Positions 26,502 through 36,071 of a stretch of DNA of 36,071 nucleotides are shown piece by piece. Source of the DNA: Tissierella sp. P1. GTDB lineage: Bacteria > Bacillota > Clostridia > Tissierellales > Tissierellaceae. The first letter of the stretch is position 1, and each line of letters opens with the position of its first letter. The DNA lies in assembly GCF_002266425.1 (NCBI RefSeq), contig NZ_NPMN01000035.1, positions 1 through 36,071 of the forward strand, given 5' to 3'. The position numbers and the translations under genes are program-made. The notes beneath the pieces were generated by a model, which was not told where the DNA came from, searched no databases, and was given only the letters and a program-made list of their open reading frames with translations.

Positions 26502-28664
26502 ATGTTAGAAAACTTACTCTTGAAAATTGAACAATATAATCCACAAGCTGATTTAAGTCTTATAGTGAAAGCATATAATTTCGCACAGTCGGCTCATGCT
26601 GGGCAAGTAAGAAACTCAGGTGAAAACTTCTTTGTTCATCCATTTAATGTAGCTATGATATTGGCGGATTTAAATATGGACACTGCTACCATAGTAGCAG
26701 GACTGCTTCATGATGTAATAGAGGATACGGAAATAAGTCATGAAACTATTGCAGAAGAATTTGGTATTGAGATAGCTGATTTAGTAGAGGGTGTTACAAA
26801 GTTAAAGAAACTACAATATAAAACTAAGCAGGAAAACCAAGCTGAAAATTTGAGAAAAATGGTTTTAGCTATGGCAAATGATATAAGGGTTATTATAGTT
26901 AAGCTAGCAGATAGACTTCATAATATGAGAACATTAGAATATATGAGAGATGAAAAAAGAAAAGAAAAGGCTTTAGAAACTCTAGAAATATATGCTCCTT
27001 TAGCCCATAGACTAGGAATCTCTAAAATAAAATGGGAATTAGAAGATTTATCTTTAAGATATTTAGATCCCGTAAATTATTATGATTTAGTTGAGAGGGT
27101 TTCAAAAAGACGACAGGAAAGAGAAGCATATGTAAAAAACATAATAGAGACATTAAGCAATAAACTTGATGAAGTTAACATAAAATATGATATCAGTGGG
27201 AGACCAAAGAATTTTTACAGCATATATAAAAAGATGGTTCATCAAGGAAAAGCTTTTGAGCAAATATTTGATTTAACTGCTATAAGAGTCATAGTAGATA
27301 ATATTAAAGACTGTTATGAAGTATTAGGTATCGTTCATAATCTATGGAAGCCTTTGCCGGGCAGATTTAAAGATTATATTGCTATGCCTAAACCTAATAT
27401 GTATCAGTCTATTCATACTACTGTAATCGGTATGAAGGGAGAAATATTTGAGGTTCAAATACGCACATGGGAAATGCATAGAACAGCAGAATATGGTATA
27501 GCTGCTCACTGGAAATATAAAGAAGGAAGTAATAAATCTGATAATTTTGATGATAAACTTACATGGTTAAGACAACTATTAGAGTGGCAATCGGATTTAA
27601 ATGACCCTAAGGATTTCATGGAAACATTAAAAATAGATTTCTTTACAGATGAAGTATTTGTTTTTACTCCAAAGGGAGATGTGATAAATCTTCCAGATGG
27701 TTCTACACCAATCGATTTTGCATATAGAGTACACACTGAGGTTGGGAATAAGTGTGTAGGAGCTAAAGTAGATGGAAGAATTGTACCTCTGAATTATAGA
27801 TTGAAAAATGGAAATATTGTTGAAGTTATTACATCAGCTAATAGCAATGGACCTAGTAGAGATTGGATAAAGATAGTAAAAAGCACTCAAGCGAAAACTA
27901 AAATTAGACAATGGTTTAAAGCTAAGGAAAAAGATTTTAATATCATAAGAGGAAAAGAGTTATTAGAAAAAGAAGTTAAACGATTAGGTTATAAGTCCTC
28001 AGAAATTTTAAAGGATGAATGGATAAAAAATATAGCATCTAAAGTGAGTATAAATTCTATTGATGATTTATATGCAGCTATTGGATATGGTAGTATAACA
28101 CTGAATCAAGTAATCTCAAAATTAAGAACCCAATATAATGAATATTATAAAATAACAGATGAGAAAGCCTTTGTGGAGAGTAAGATCCAACAGACTACAC
28201 AAAATAAAATAAGTAAACCTACTCAAGGTATCAAAATAAAAGGAGTAGATAATATTAAAATTAGGTTTTCTAAATGCTGTAATCCTGTACCTGGTGATGA
28301 AGTAGTAGGATATATAACTAGAGGCAGAGGTGTTTCTGTTCATAGAACTGACTGTCCAAATATAACTATGTCAGATGATGCAGAGAGATTCATTGAAGTA
28401 GAATGGGATTTTCAAAAGAAAGCATCCTATCCTGCAGAAATTCAAATTAAGGCATCTGATAGATCGGGTCTTTTAGCAGAAATTACTCAAAAGATAACAG
28501 ATTCTGACTTAGGAGTAATATCTTTAAATGCTAGAACATCTAAAGATAAAATAGTATTTATAAATGTAACCCTTGAAATTAAAGATATTGAAGAGTTAAG
28601 GGATCTAATGAGAAAAATAAAAAGAATAAGAAATGTAATGGATGTATATAGAGTTACAGCTTAG
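26502..28664 (+). CDS. relA: Bifunctional (p)ppGpp synthetase/hydrolase (RelA/SpoT type)
   Basis: This 720-residue enzyme makes and degrades (p)ppGpp in the stringent response. The order is: HD hydrolase domain ([26 protein letters not shown]), synthetase domain ([62 protein letters not shown]), TGS domain ([18 protein letters not shown]), a zinc-finger-like [19 protein letters not shown], and a C-terminal ACT domain. The HD motif is intact, so hydrolysis should be active too. ATG 26502 has GAAGGTG 7 bases upstream. The order relA-dtd matches Firmicutes. Confidence 0.97.
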   Translation: MLENLLLKIEQYNPQADLSLIVKAYNFAQSAHAGQVRNSGENFFVHPFNVAMILADLNMDTATIVAGLLHDVIEDTEISHETIAEEFGIEIADLVEGVTKLKKLQYKTKQENQAENLRKMVLAMANDIRVIIVKLADRLHNMRTLEYMRDEKRKEKALETLEIYAPLAHRLGISKIKWELEDLSLRYLDPVNYYDLVERVSKRRQEREAYVKNIIETLSNKLDEVNIKYDISGRPKNFYSIYKKMVHQGKAFEQIFDLTAIRVIVDNIKDCYEVLGIVHNLWKPLPGRFKDYIAMPKPNMYQSIHTTVIGMKGEIFEVQIRTWEMHRTAEYGIAAHWKYKEGSNKSDNFDDKLTWLRQLLEWQSDLNDPKDFMETLKIDFFTDEVFVFTPKGDVINLPDGSTPIDFAYRVHTEVGNKCVGAKVDGRIVPLNYRLKNGNIVEVITSANSNGPSRDWIKIVKSTQAKTKIRQWFKAKEKDFNIIRGKELLEKEVKRLGYKSSEILKDEWIKNIASKVSINSIDDLYAAIGYGSITLNQVISKLRTQYNEYYKITDEKAFVESKIQQTTQNKISKPTQGIKIKGVDNIKIRFSKCCNPVPGDEVVGYITRGRGVSVHRTDCPNITMSDDAERFIEVEWDFQKKASYPAEIQIKASDRSGLLAEITQKITDSDLGVISLNARTSKDKIVFINVTLEIKDIEELRDLMRKIKRIRNVMDVYRVTA

Positions 28665-28678
28665 AGAGAGGGAGATAT

Positions 28679-29128
28679 ATGAGAGCAGTTGTGCAAAGAG
28701 TTACAGAAGCATCGGTCAAAGTAGATAATGAGATAGTTGGGAAAATTGGCACTGGATTATTAGTACTACTTGGAGTAGGTGAGGGAGATAGTTCTAAGGA
28801 TTTGGATTATCTAGTAGATAAAGTATTAGGGCTTCGCATATTTCAAGATGAAAATGATAAAATGAATTTATCTTTGTTGGATATCAGTGGAGAATTATTA
28901 GTAATTTCTCAATTTACACTTTATGGTGATGTAAGGAAAGGTAAAAGACCTAGCTTTACAGATTCAGCACATCCTGATATTGCAGAGAAAATTTATTTGG
29001 AATTTATTGATAAATGTATAGGAAAAGGGATAAAAACAGAAAGAGGTATTTTTGGTGCAGATATGAAGGTAAACCTTATAAATGATGGACCTGTTACTAT
29101 ATTATTAGACAGTAAAAAAACATTTTAG
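28679..29128 (+). CDS. dtd: D-aminoacyl-tRNA deacylase
   Basis: This 149-residue enzyme removes D-amino acids, and glycine wrongly attached to tRNA-Ala. The two catalytic-site motifs are present: [17 protein letters not shown] and [11 protein letters not shown] (the Gly-cisPro motif). The length is standard. It starts 14 bases after relA, with GAGAGGGAG upstream, the usual neighbour in Firmicutes. Confidence 0.97.
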   Translation: MRAVVQRVTEASVKVDNEIVGKIGTGLLVLLGVGEGDSSKDLDYLVDKVLGLRIFQDENDKMNLSLLDISGELLVISQFTLYGDVRKGKRPSFTDSAHPDIAEKIYLEFIDKCIGKGIKTERGIFGADMKVNLINDGPVTILLDSKKTF

Positions 29129-29139
29129 GAGGTATAGAA

Positions 29140-29760
29140 TTGAAGATAATAAGAATACCAGCAGGTATATATGCAGCTAATTGTTATGTTATATATTCAG
29201 AAGCCACTAGAGACGGAATAGTAATAGATCCAGGAGGAGACGTAGATGAGATACTCACATCAGTAAGAGAAAACCAACTTAAAATAAAATATATAGTATT
29301 AACTCATGGTCATGCAGATCATATAGGGGGAATAATTAATCTTAAGAAAGCATTGTCTGCTTCTGTAATGATACATGAAGAAGATAGAGAGATGCTAATT
29401 GATGGAAATAAGAACTTATCTACAATGATGGCTATGGGTACTATAGAAATAGAACCAGATTTGTTACTTAAGGATGGGGACATAATAGAGTTTGGCGATG
29501 AAAAGGCTGAGATTATTCATACTCCTGGTCATACCAAAGGAGGAATATGTATAAAAATTAGAGATAATATGATAACAGGAGACACTTTATTTGCAGGATC
29601 AATAGGTAGGACAGATTTACTAGGTGGAGATTATGAAACCATTATAAAATCAATAAAAGATAAACTATTGATTTATCCAGATGATGTTCAAATATTTCCA
29701 GGACATGGAGCTCCTTCTACCATAGGTAGAGAAAGGCTTTCAAATCCTTTTTTACGTTAA
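29140..29760 (+). CDS. MBL-fold metallohydrolase (glyoxalase II-like)
   Basis: This 206-residue enzyme has the beta-lactamase-fold metal motif TH-GHADHIGG (H56, H58, D60, H61), with further ligands in HTPGHTKGG, TGDTLFAGSIGR and FPGHG. This is the YqgX/glyoxalase II-like group. Substrate is not known; hydroxyacylglutathione or similar thioesters are a guess. TTG 29140 follows AGGAGGT by 7-8 bases. The dtd - MBL - hemZ order is common in clostridia. Confidence 0.93.
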   Translation: MKIIRIPAGIYAANCYVIYSEATRDGIVIDPGGDVDEILTSVRENQLKIKYIVLTHGHADHIGGIINLKKALSASVMIHEEDREMLIDGNKNLSTMMAMGTIEIEPDLLLKDGDIIEFGDEKAEIIHTPGHTKGGICIKIRDNMITGDTLFAGSIGRTDLLGGDYETIIKSIKDKLLIYPDDVQIFPGHGAPSTIGRERLSNPFLR

Positions 29761-29779
29761 TATTAAATAAGGTGATTAT

Positions 29780-31258
29780 GTGATAAAATTATTGTTAATA
29801 GGTCATGAGATTAAATATGAATTAGTTGAATTAATCAGAGTCTTTTTCCCAGGGGAAGAGATTCTTTATATTAGTAGATTAGATGAATATACAGGTGAGG
29901 GCACTCTTATTATCAATTCTTTATATGAAGAAGATGGAAAGTTATATACTATAACAAAGATATATATAGATAATATTTTAATTAATCAAGCAACGGAAAA
30001 TATTAGTACTCTAGAAGTATATGGTGATTCTATAGATAAATATATAAGAATCGGAATTAAAAAATCATTATATAATACATTAATTTCTCTAGGAGAGAGT
30101 AAAATTCCATGGGGAGTATTGACTGGCATAAGACCAGTCAAAATCGTTCATGATTTATTAGATAAAGATATAAATGAAAATGAGATAATCAGAGTATTAG
30201 CAGAAGAATATAAATTATCCTTTGATAAAGCTAAGTTGATATTGGATATTGGAAGAAGGCAAAGGGACTATATCTACCCTTTAAATAAGGATAGGTATAG
30301 TCTATATGTTAGTATACCTTTTTGCCCTACTAGATGCTTATATTGTTCCTTTCCAGCATTACCCATAGGCAGATATGAAAATCATATTAAAGAATATACT
30401 TTAAAGGTAATATATGAAATTGAGCAAATTAGTGAAATGATGAAAGGTAAAAAGATTAATACAGTATATATAGGGGGAGGTACCCCCACAGCAATTCCAT
30501 TAATGGAACTGGAAAAGATAATTCAAGCTATTTATTATAGATTTGGAGAAAAAAATATAAAGGAATTTACTGTAGAAGCTGGTAGACCAGACACTATTAC
30601 AAAAGAATATCTAACAATGTTATATAAAAACGAAGTTGGAAGAATAAGTATTAATCCACAAACTATGAATGATGACACCTTGAAACTAATTGGAAGACAA
30701 CATAAATCTAAGGATATTATCGAGACTTTTAACTTAGCTAAAGAAATTGGTTTTGATATAATTAATATGGATTTGATTGTAGGACTTCCAGGAGAAGAGA
30801 TTAAACATATAAAAAAAACTCTGGAAGAAATTCAGAAATTAGATCCAGAAAACCTAACGATACATACACTTTCGGTAAAAAGAGGATCTAAATTCAAAGC
30901 TACTATTGACCAATATTCATTACAAAGTCAGAATATTTTAAGTGCTATGTTAAATGAAACCAGAGAGTATACCAAAGATATGGGCTTAGAACCATATTAT
31001 CTTTATAGACAAAAGCAAATATTAGGTAACTTTGAAAACATAGGCTATTGCAAGGCTAAAATGGAATGTATATATAATATAGCTATGATGGAAGAAAAAG
31101 AAACAATAATGGCGGCTGGAATGGGCTCTGTGTCTAAGATATTTTTCCCAGAAGAAAATAGAATAGAAAGAGTCCCAAATTTTAAAGATTTAAAAGAGTA
31201 TCTGGAAAGAAGCAGTGAATTGATTGAAAGGAAGAAAAAGATACTAGGAAACAATTAA
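29780..31258 (+). CDS. hemZ: Coproporphyrinogen dehydrogenase-like radical SAM protein HemZ
   Basis: This 492-residue radical SAM protein is the HemZ type related to oxygen-independent coproporphyrinogen oxidase HemN. The cluster motif is C182-PTR-C186-LY-C189 in SIPFCPTRCLYCSFPA. The next region, YIGGGTPTAIPLMELE, and MDLIVGLPGEE are HemN-like. The N-terminal part (1-160) is a HemZ-specific extension with LGESKIPWGVLTGIRPVK. Members make heme precursors, though some have unknown roles. GTG 29780 has AAGGTGA before it. In relatives hisS normally follows this gene, but here a hemerythrin does. Confidence 0.93.
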   Translation: MIKLLLIGHEIKYELVELIRVFFPGEEILYISRLDEYTGEGTLIINSLYEEDGKLYTITKIYIDNILINQATENISTLEVYGDSIDKYIRIGIKKSLYNTLISLGESKIPWGVLTGIRPVKIVHDLLDKDINENEIIRVLAEEYKLSFDKAKLILDIGRRQRDYIYPLNKDRYSLYVSIPFCPTRCLYCSFPALPIGRYENHIKEYTLKVIYEIEQISEMMKGKKINTVYIGGGTPTAIPLMELEKIIQAIYYRFGEKNIKEFTVEAGRPDTITKEYLTMLYKNEVGRISINPQTMNDDTLKLIGRQHKSKDIIETFNLAKEIGFDIINMDLIVGLPGEEIKHIKKTLEEIQKLDPENLTIHTLSVKRGSKFKATIDQYSLQSQNILSAMLNETREYTKDMGLEPYYLYRQKQILGNFENIGYCKAKMECIYNIAMMEEKETIMAAGMGSVSKIFFPEENRIERVPNFKDLKEYLERSSELIERKKKILGNN

Positions 31259-31280
31259 TACAAAGGAGGATTTTAGGGCT

Positions 31281-31691
31281 ATGCTATGGTGGACAGATGA
31301 CCTTAAAACAGGTATAGATTCTATAGATAAACAGCATAAGAGTATATTTGATAAAGCTAGTGAGATTTTTAATTTAGAAACAAATTCTAGCACAAAAGAA
31401 ATTGAAAGTATATTTGTGTTTTTAATGAGTTATGCAAATAATCATTTTTATGAAGAAGAAATTTTGATGATGGAAAATTCATATGAAAATTTTATTGAAC
31501 ACAGAAGACAACATAACTATTTTATTGAAGAAATCTATAATATATACCAGAATATTGTAAATGGACATGCATCTGAGGAAAACCTAAATAATCTAAAGGT
31601 ATTAATAATTGACTGGCTCGCAAACCATATTAATGGAGATGATAAAAAATACATTGAAAGGATTAAAGAGAAATCAACAATCGTATATTAA
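31281..31691 (+). CDS. Bacteriohemerythrin
   Basis: This 136-residue protein has the non-heme diiron ligand set of hemerythrins: H19 (IDKQHK), H55 and E59 (NNHFYEEE), H74 and H78 (EHRRQHNY), H116 and a downstream Asp at 120/121 (LANHINGDD). It binds oxygen reversibly and in anaerobes is thought to sense or store O2 or NO, or to deliver it for detoxification. It follows hemZ by 22 bases with AAGGAGG, so it is probably co-transcribed. A promoter for aspS begins 49 bases past its stop. Confidence 0.95.
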   Translation: MLWWTDDLKTGIDSIDKQHKSIFDKASEIFNLETNSSTKEIESIFVFLMSYANNHFYEEEILMMENSYENFIEHRRQHNYFIEEIYNIYQNIVNGHASEENLNNLKVLIIDWLANHINGDDKKYIERIKEKSTIVY

Positions 31692-31740
31692 GATTATATA
31701 AACAGAATATATACATTAGGAGATTAGATGATTTTACTCC

Positions 31741-31769
31741 TTGACATGATTTATTTTATAGTCTATAAT
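31741..31769 (+). promoter_or_regulatory. SigmaA-type promoter of the aspS T-box transcript
   Basis: TTGACA (31741-31746) and TATAAT (31764-31769) are both perfect consensus with a 17-base spacer. The T-box starts about 20 bases downstream. Confidence 0.9.
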
Positions 31770-31792
31770 TAATAAAAATAAATATAATACGA

Positions 31793-32010
31793 TGAAAAGG
31801 AAGAGTAGTTGAATTCCTTAGTTATAGAGAGTCGGTGGAGGTGGAAATCCGATACTAATATTCGATGAAGACACTTTGGAGTAAATAATCTTTAATGATT
31901 GATTCGCAGAAATGCGTTAAGTTTTTGAGTGAGGAAATACCTAATTAGGGTGGTACCGCGAGATAACCTCTCGTCCCTGTATATCAGAGATGAGGGGTTT
32001 ATATTTTTTT
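31793..32010 (+). ncRNA. T-box leader, Asp-specific (specifier GAC)
   Basis: The landmarks are GAGAGTCGGTGGAGGTGGAA near 31827, a specifier bulge ATGAA-GAC-AC with GAC at 31870-31872, and the T-box proper AGGGTGGTACCGCG at 31947-31960. GAC is an aspartate codon and the gene downstream is aspS. Uncharged tRNA-Asp should bind and allow read-through. The alignment with the Asn leader at 4501 is close around the specifier. Confidence 0.94.
31965..32010 (+). terminator. T-box attenuator terminator of aspS
   Basis: AACCTCTCGTCCCT (31965-31978) can pair with AGAGATGAGGGGTT with several G-T pairs; a T run follows to 32010. The aspS ribosome site GAGGAGG starts at 32011. Confidence 0.88.
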
Positions 32011-32024
32011 GAGGAGGTATGTAT

Positions 32025-33805
32025 ATGTCAGAAAAGATGGGTAACTTAAGAAGAACTATTATGTGTGGAGAATTGAGATCTGAGCATGATGGTCAAGAGG
32101 TAGTATTGATGGGATGGGTACAAAGAGAGAGAAATTTGGGATCAATCATATTTATTGATTTAAGAGATACTACTGGAATTTCTCAAATTGTATTTGATAA
32201 TACAGTATCTAGCGAAATATTTGATAAGGCAGAGAAAATTAGATCAGAGTTTGTATTAGCAGTAAGAGGTAAAGTAAGAATTAGACAATCTATAAATAAA
32301 GAAATACCAACTGGAGAGGTAGAAGTCTTAGTAGAAGAGCTTAGAATATTAGATGAATCTGAGACTGCCGCCGATTTATATTAAAGATGATGATAATGTA
32401 TCAGAAGGCATGAGATTAAAATATAGATATCTTGATTTAAGAAAACCATCTATGCAAGAAAAGTTGAAATTAAGAGCAAAAACTGCTAAAGTGGTCAGAG
32501 ATTTCTTAGATGATAATGGGTTTATTGAGACAGAGACTCCTATGCTTACAAAACCAACGCCAGAAGGAGCTAGAGATTATTTAGTGCCAAGTAGAGTAAA
32601 CCCTGGTGAATTCTATGCCCTCCCACAATCTCCACAGCTTATGAAGCAGCTTCTTATGGTTGCAGGAATGGATAGATATTATCAAATAGTTAAATGCTTT
32701 AGGGATGAAGATCTAAGAGCTAATAGACAGCCTGAATTCACTCAAATAGATGTTGAAATGTCATTTGTAGATGTTGAGGACATTATTTCAATTAATGAAA
32801 AATTATTATATAAATTATTTAAAGAAATTAAAGGAATAGAAATAAAACTACCAATAGACAGAATGACCTATAGTGAAGCTATGGAAAGATATGGGGTAGA
32901 TAAACCAGATTTAAGGTTTGGATTTGAGTTGAAAAATATTTCTGATCTGGTTCAAAATTGTGGATTTAAAGTATTTAGCGGAGCTGTGGAAAGTCAAGGC
33001 TCTGTACGAGGTATAAATATTAAAGGATACGGAGATAGATTTACTAGAAAAGATATAACTGCTTTAGAGGATTATGCGAAGACTTATGGTGCAAAAGGTT
33101 TGGCTTGGATAAAGATTACACAAGAAGGTATCACCTCCCCTATTGCAAAGTTCTTTAGTGAAGAAGAATTTGCTAATATTTTGGAAAGAATGGAAGGAGA
33201 AAAAGGTGATTTAATTCTTTTCGTAGCTGATAAAAACTCAGTTGTATACGATAGTTTAGGTAATTTAAGAAATGAAGTAGCTAAAAGATTAAATATAATT
33301 GATCCTAATGATATGAAATTAGTTTGGATTACTGAATTCCCATTATTTGAATATGACGAGGAAGAAAATAGATATGTGGCAAAGCATCATCCTTTTACCC
33401 ATCCAATGGATGAGGACATAGAGCTTTTGGCAGTCTCAGCCTGAAAAGGTAAGGGCTAAGGCTTATGATATAGTTATTAATGGAGATGAAATGGGTGGTG
33501 GAAGTATCAGAATCAATAATTCTGATTTACAAAAGAGAATGTTTAGCGCATTAGGATTTACAGAGGAAGAAGCTTGGGATAAGTTTGGATTTCTTTTAGA
33601 AGCTTTTAAGTATGGAACTCCTCCACATGGAGGTATTGCATATGGATTTGATAGACTTATTATGCTTTTATCAAATACATCAAATATTAGAGATATCATT
33701 GCTTTTCCTAAAACTCAATCTGCTACATGTTTGATGACAAGTGCACCTACTACTGTATCAGAAAAACAGTTAGAAGAAGTTCATGTGAAGCTTAATATTA
33801 AATAG
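32025..33805 (+). pseudogene. aspS: Aspartyl-tRNA synthetase, disrupted by two frameshifts
   Basis: AspS charges tRNA-Asp. ATG 32025 lies 7 bases after GAGGAGG. The frame runs from the OB-fold anticodon domain (RRTIMCGELRSEHDGQEVVL) to about 32370, where an extra G in CTGCCGCC shifts it; removing it restores the expected PPIYIKDDD. The second break is at about 33430, where an extra G in TTGGCAG turns the frame to a stop; removing it restores [15 protein letters not shown]. All synthetase elements are then present: class II motif 2 ([22 protein letters not shown], split), the GAD insertion, [16 protein letters not shown] and the motif 3 block [14 protein letters not shown]. Restored length is about 592 residues, normal for a bacterial AspRS. 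The gene must work, so the breaks are probably errors in the sequence. Confidence 0.95.
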
Positions 33806-33964
33806 TATATAGGCTAATATAGGAGTCATTTAAAATTATAAGTATTAGTAAGAACTGGATTGGATAACACTTTACTGATAGTTTATGATATAATAAATAT
33901 AACTAACAGATTATATTACAAACTAGTAAAAAATAAATGACACTGTGCTTTAGGAGGTGTACCT

Positions 33965-34387
33965 ATGGATCAAGTTGGATTTGTAAGAAAGGTATCCAAT
34001 GGAAAGGTTGAAGTAGAAGTAAGGAGAATCTCAGCATGTGGAGATAACTGTAAAAGCTGTGGTGGGAGCTGTCATGCTCCAAATCATGTTGTTATCCTTC
34101 CAAATAATATAGATGCTAAAGTAGGAGATCTTGTTGAGATAAAAGGAGAAACTAAAAATATATTGAAATATACTATGGTTGTATATATGATTCCTTTTAC
34201 TATGTTAATTTTAGGAATATTAATAGGTATGAAGACTTTCAAAAACCTAGAAATATCTAATTATGAGCCTTTGAGTTTCTTAATAGGTTTAATATTTATG
34301 GCTTTAGGATATTTTATAGTTAGAACTATCGATAAAAAGATTGGAAAGAAGGAAGAAGACATTATAAGAATGACAAGAATTATTTAG
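33965..34387 (+). CDS. RseC/MucC family (SoxR-reducing system) membrane protein
   Basis: This 140-residue protein belongs to the RseC/MucC family. The N-terminal half has a beta-rich domain with a cysteine cluster C25, C29, C32, C36 (CGDNCKSCGGSCH) that could hold an iron-sulfur cluster. Two membrane helices follow (VYMIPFTMLILGILIG and LIGLIFMALGYFIVRTI) and a basic tail. In other bacteria family members act in the SoxR-reducing Rsx/Rnf system or in sigma-E control. No rnf genes are in the window. AGGAGG precedes the ATG. The CsoR-family gene follows after 17 bases, probably in the same operon. Confidence 0.88.
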   Translation: MDQVGFVRKVSNGKVEVEVRRISACGDNCKSCGGSCHAPNHVVILPNNIDAKVGDLVEIKGETKNILKYTMVVYMIPFTMLILGILIGMKTFKNLEISNYEPLSFLIGLIFMALGYFIVRTIDKKIGKKEEDIIRMTRII

Positions 34388-34404
34388 ATGAAGGGGTGCG
34401 ACTG

Positions 34405-34665
34405 TTGGGAGATAAAACTGCTGTTATCAAAAGGTTAAGAAGAGTTGAAGGACAAATAAAAGGTATACAAAAGATGGTTGACGAAGACAAGTTTTGCGGA
34501 GATATATTAATCCAAGTAGCTGCTGCAAGAGCAGCATTAAACAGTGTAGGTGGATTAATACTTGAAAATTACATGAAAAATTGTTTAAAACATTATTTAG
34601 AAGGTGAAACTGAAGAAGAGGCATTAGATAAATTGGTAGATATAATGATAAAATATACAAAGTAA
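34405..34665 (+). CDS. CsoR/RcnR/CstR-family transcriptional repressor
   Basis: This 86-residue all-helical repressor has the family pattern KRLRRVEGQIKGIQKMVDED, CGDILIQVAAARAALNS, GGLILENYMKNC. With TTG 34405 as start, the Cys ligands are C31 and C60, but the usual histidine four residues before the second Cys is Tyr56. Copper sensors of the family need that His, and the two-Cys sulfur sensor CstR lacks it, so a non-copper signal is possible. GAAGGGG lies 8 bases before the TTG; the in-frame GTG at 34396 overlaps that site. It probably regulates itself and RseC. The stop lies 2-3 bases from the convergent exporter gene. Confidence 0.9.
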   Translation: MGDKTAVIKRLRRVEGQIKGIQKMVDEDKFCGDILIQVAAARAALNSVGGLILENYMKNCLKHYLEGETEEEALDKLVDIMIKYTK

Positions 34666-34667
34666 AT

Positions 34668-35105
34668 CTAGTCTTTTAGTTTAACTCTTCTTATTGACCT
34701 AGAGAAACCTGAAGAAATTATTATTCCTACAGCTATGGCAGCTGCTATAAAGAAAGTTTCTACACCTTTAGTTGCAGCCATAGTAAAATCATTTTCTATT
34801 ATAGCAAGCATTGTGTAATACATGCCAGCACCAGGAACCAATGGAACTATTCCAGAGGTGATAAATATGGTTGCTGGCTTTTTGCGTAATCTTGCCAAAA
34901 ATTCACCTAATAATCCTACAGTAACAGCACCAAAAAATGTACCTGTTATATTACTATGAAATACTTTTGTAGTTATATAGTATAAAGTCCAGCCTATAGA
35001 ACCATTAAGACCAGCGTATCCTAAGGTTTCCTTTGGAGAACTAAATAATACAGAAAATCCAATTGTAGATAAAAATGATAATACTAATTGTTTGATTATA
35101 TCCAA
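34668..35105 (-). CDS. Threonine/serine exporter family protein, ThrE_2 half (YjjB-like)
   Basis: This 145-residue membrane protein is the smaller half of a split ThrE-type exporter. It starts with LVLSFLSTIGFSVLF and continues GLNGSIGWTLYYITTKVF, TSGIVPLVPGAGMYYTML and FFIAAAIAVGIIISSG, giving four or five helices. The TTG at 35105 (minus strand) has AAGGGGG 9 bases before it and gives the family N-terminus; a longer frame from 35153 overlaps the upstream gene. The larger half ends one base before it, so the two are translated together. They likely export threonine and serine. Confidence 0.9.
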   Translation of the reverse strand: MDIIKQLVLSFLSTIGFSVLFSSPKETLGYAGLNGSIGWTLYYITTKVFHSNITGTFFGAVTVGLLGEFLARLRKKPATIFITSGIVPLVPGAGMYYTMLAIIENDFTMAATKGVETFFIAAAIAVGIIISSGFSRSIRRVKLKD

Positions 35106-35106
35106 G

Positions 35107-35896
35107 TTAAAATACCCCCTTAGCATAAAAGTTGAGAATGATTCCAACACCAAGTGCTATTGCGATTGCAGAAAATACAGCTTCTGCACCTCTAGATAGT
35201 CCAGATACAAAATCGCCTGACATAGTATCTCTAATAGAGTTTGTAATTGCAACTCCAGGAACTAAACACATTATAGAACCTATTATTACCTTATCAATAT
35301 TTTCACCTACTCCAATATGGACTAAAATATGGGAAAGTAAAGCTGCAAGAGCTGAACCAATTAAATTATCTATAAAGAAAGTAAGTTCAAGTTTTGATAT
35401 TAGATTTACAATAGTCAAGGCAATAAAACTTACAATAGCAGATCCAATAAAGTCTAGAACTGAGCCGCCAAATAGAAACACAAAAAAATGCTGCAGCTAA
35501 AGACCCAAAGATAGTTTTAGTTAATTTTGTATATCTATTTACTTTATTTATTCTTTTTAATTCCTCAAGCCAAATATCCAGAGGTTGCTGAGAATTAACA
35601 AAGGCACGAGAAAATTCATTTACCATAGCAATTTTATTTAAATCTATAGAAATAGATTTAATTCTTTTAATGTAAGACATCAATTCGCCTTTATACTCCA
35701 AGGATATAAAGATTCCTGTTGGAACTATATAAGCATCAACATATTTAATTCCCTTTCTCGATTTGCAAATTCTAATTATAGTATCTTCAACTCGATAGAT
35801 TTCAGCTCCACTTTTAAGCATTATACTGCCAGCCAAAGTTGCCAAAACTAATAATTTTTTGATTTCTTCTCTATTATAGATTTCAGAATTATCCAT
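35107..35896 (-). pseudogene. Threonine/serine exporter family protein, ThrE_1 half (YjjP-like), one frameshift
   Basis: The minus-strand ATG at 35896 opens the DUF1212/ThrE_1 protein: KKLLVLATLAGSIMLKSGAE, then YRVEDTIIRIC and YVDAYIVPTGIFISLEYKG. One extra base in a seven-base run of T (plus-strand A at about 35482-35488) breaks it; removing it gives AAAFFVFLFGGSVLDF and the frame runs on to a stop at 35107. The second half holds GSIMCLVPGVAITNSIRD and several helices. The restored protein has about 262 residues, normal for the larger half of the split exporter. Error in the sequence is the likely cause. Confidence 0.9.
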
Positions 35897-36054
35897 ATTC
35901 TCACCTCTTTGATTAATATTCTTGTAAAAATAGTAAAAAATCTATATAATGTAAATGACTGGTTTTTTTACCTTTGAGATTGATTATATTATATTATAGC
36001 ATAATATGCTTATAATTAATTACAAAAAATAAAAGATGAGGGGAGTATAAGAAG

Positions 36055-36071
36055 ATGGATTTTACAAATTT
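36055..36071 (+). CDS. Start of an unidentified gene, cut by the window end
   Basis: ATG 36055 begins a frame reading MDFTN and runs off the window. GAGGGGAG lies 9 bases upstream, a strong ribosome site. It is divergent to the exporter genes. Too little is visible to name it. Confidence 0.6.

Overview
This window is a piece of a low-GC Firmicute chromosome, most likely class Clostridia and possibly a Tissierellales-type lineage. The evidence is the AT-rich sequence with AGGAGG-type ribosome sites and many TTG/GTG starts, two T-box leaders, sporulation-type genes (a BofC-like protein, a SpoIID/LytB protein, a spore-coat-like glycoside hydrolase), and the SCIFF peptide with its radical SAM maturase, a hallmark of Clostridia. 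The genus-level guess is inference only.

Layout. 1-486: four tRNA genes (Tyr-GTA, Gly-GCC, Gly-TCC, Arg-ACG) closed by a terminator. 487-1543: mostly non-coding, but with a 38-residue membrane miniprotein on the minus strand (886-1002) and its own minus-strand terminator. 1544-4141: a cell-wall amidase, a flavin reductase and a minus-strand metallo-beta-lactamase-fold gene of less AT-rich appearance. 4458-5917: asparagine synthetase A behind an Asn-specific T-box. 6051-12969: an accessory-looking series (acetyltransferase, GH18 hydrolase, macro domain, zinc phospholipase-like, transglutaminase-like, MltG-like, unknown, CBS-ACT).

13039-33805 is a conserved Firmicute housekeeping block: bofC-like, ruvC-ruvA-ruvB, spoIID-like, queA-tgt, yajC, TIGR04086 membrane protein, SCIFF peptide and maturase, secD-secF, recJ, relA, dtd, MBL hydrolase, hemZ, bacteriohemerythrin, and aspS behind an Asp-specific T-box. 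It joins Holliday junction processing, queuosine synthesis, Sec translocation, the stringent response and heme-related chemistry. 33965-34665 holds an RseC-like protein and a CsoR-family repressor. A two-gene threonine/serine exporter lies on the minus strand to 35896, and a new plus-strand gene starts at 36055 and runs off the window.

Six genes are broken by eight single-base frameshifts: the GH18 gene, the transglutaminase gene, bofC-like, ruvB (twice), aspS (twice) and thrE. Most fall in or beside short runs of one base, and aspS should be essential, so sequencing error is the simplest explanation.

I found no clearly new multi-gene system. The most interesting local signals are the SCIFF locus with a strong hairpin and a terminator between precursor and maturase, the hairpin that buries the bofC-like ribosome site, and the CsoR-family repressor that has lost its metal-binding histidine.
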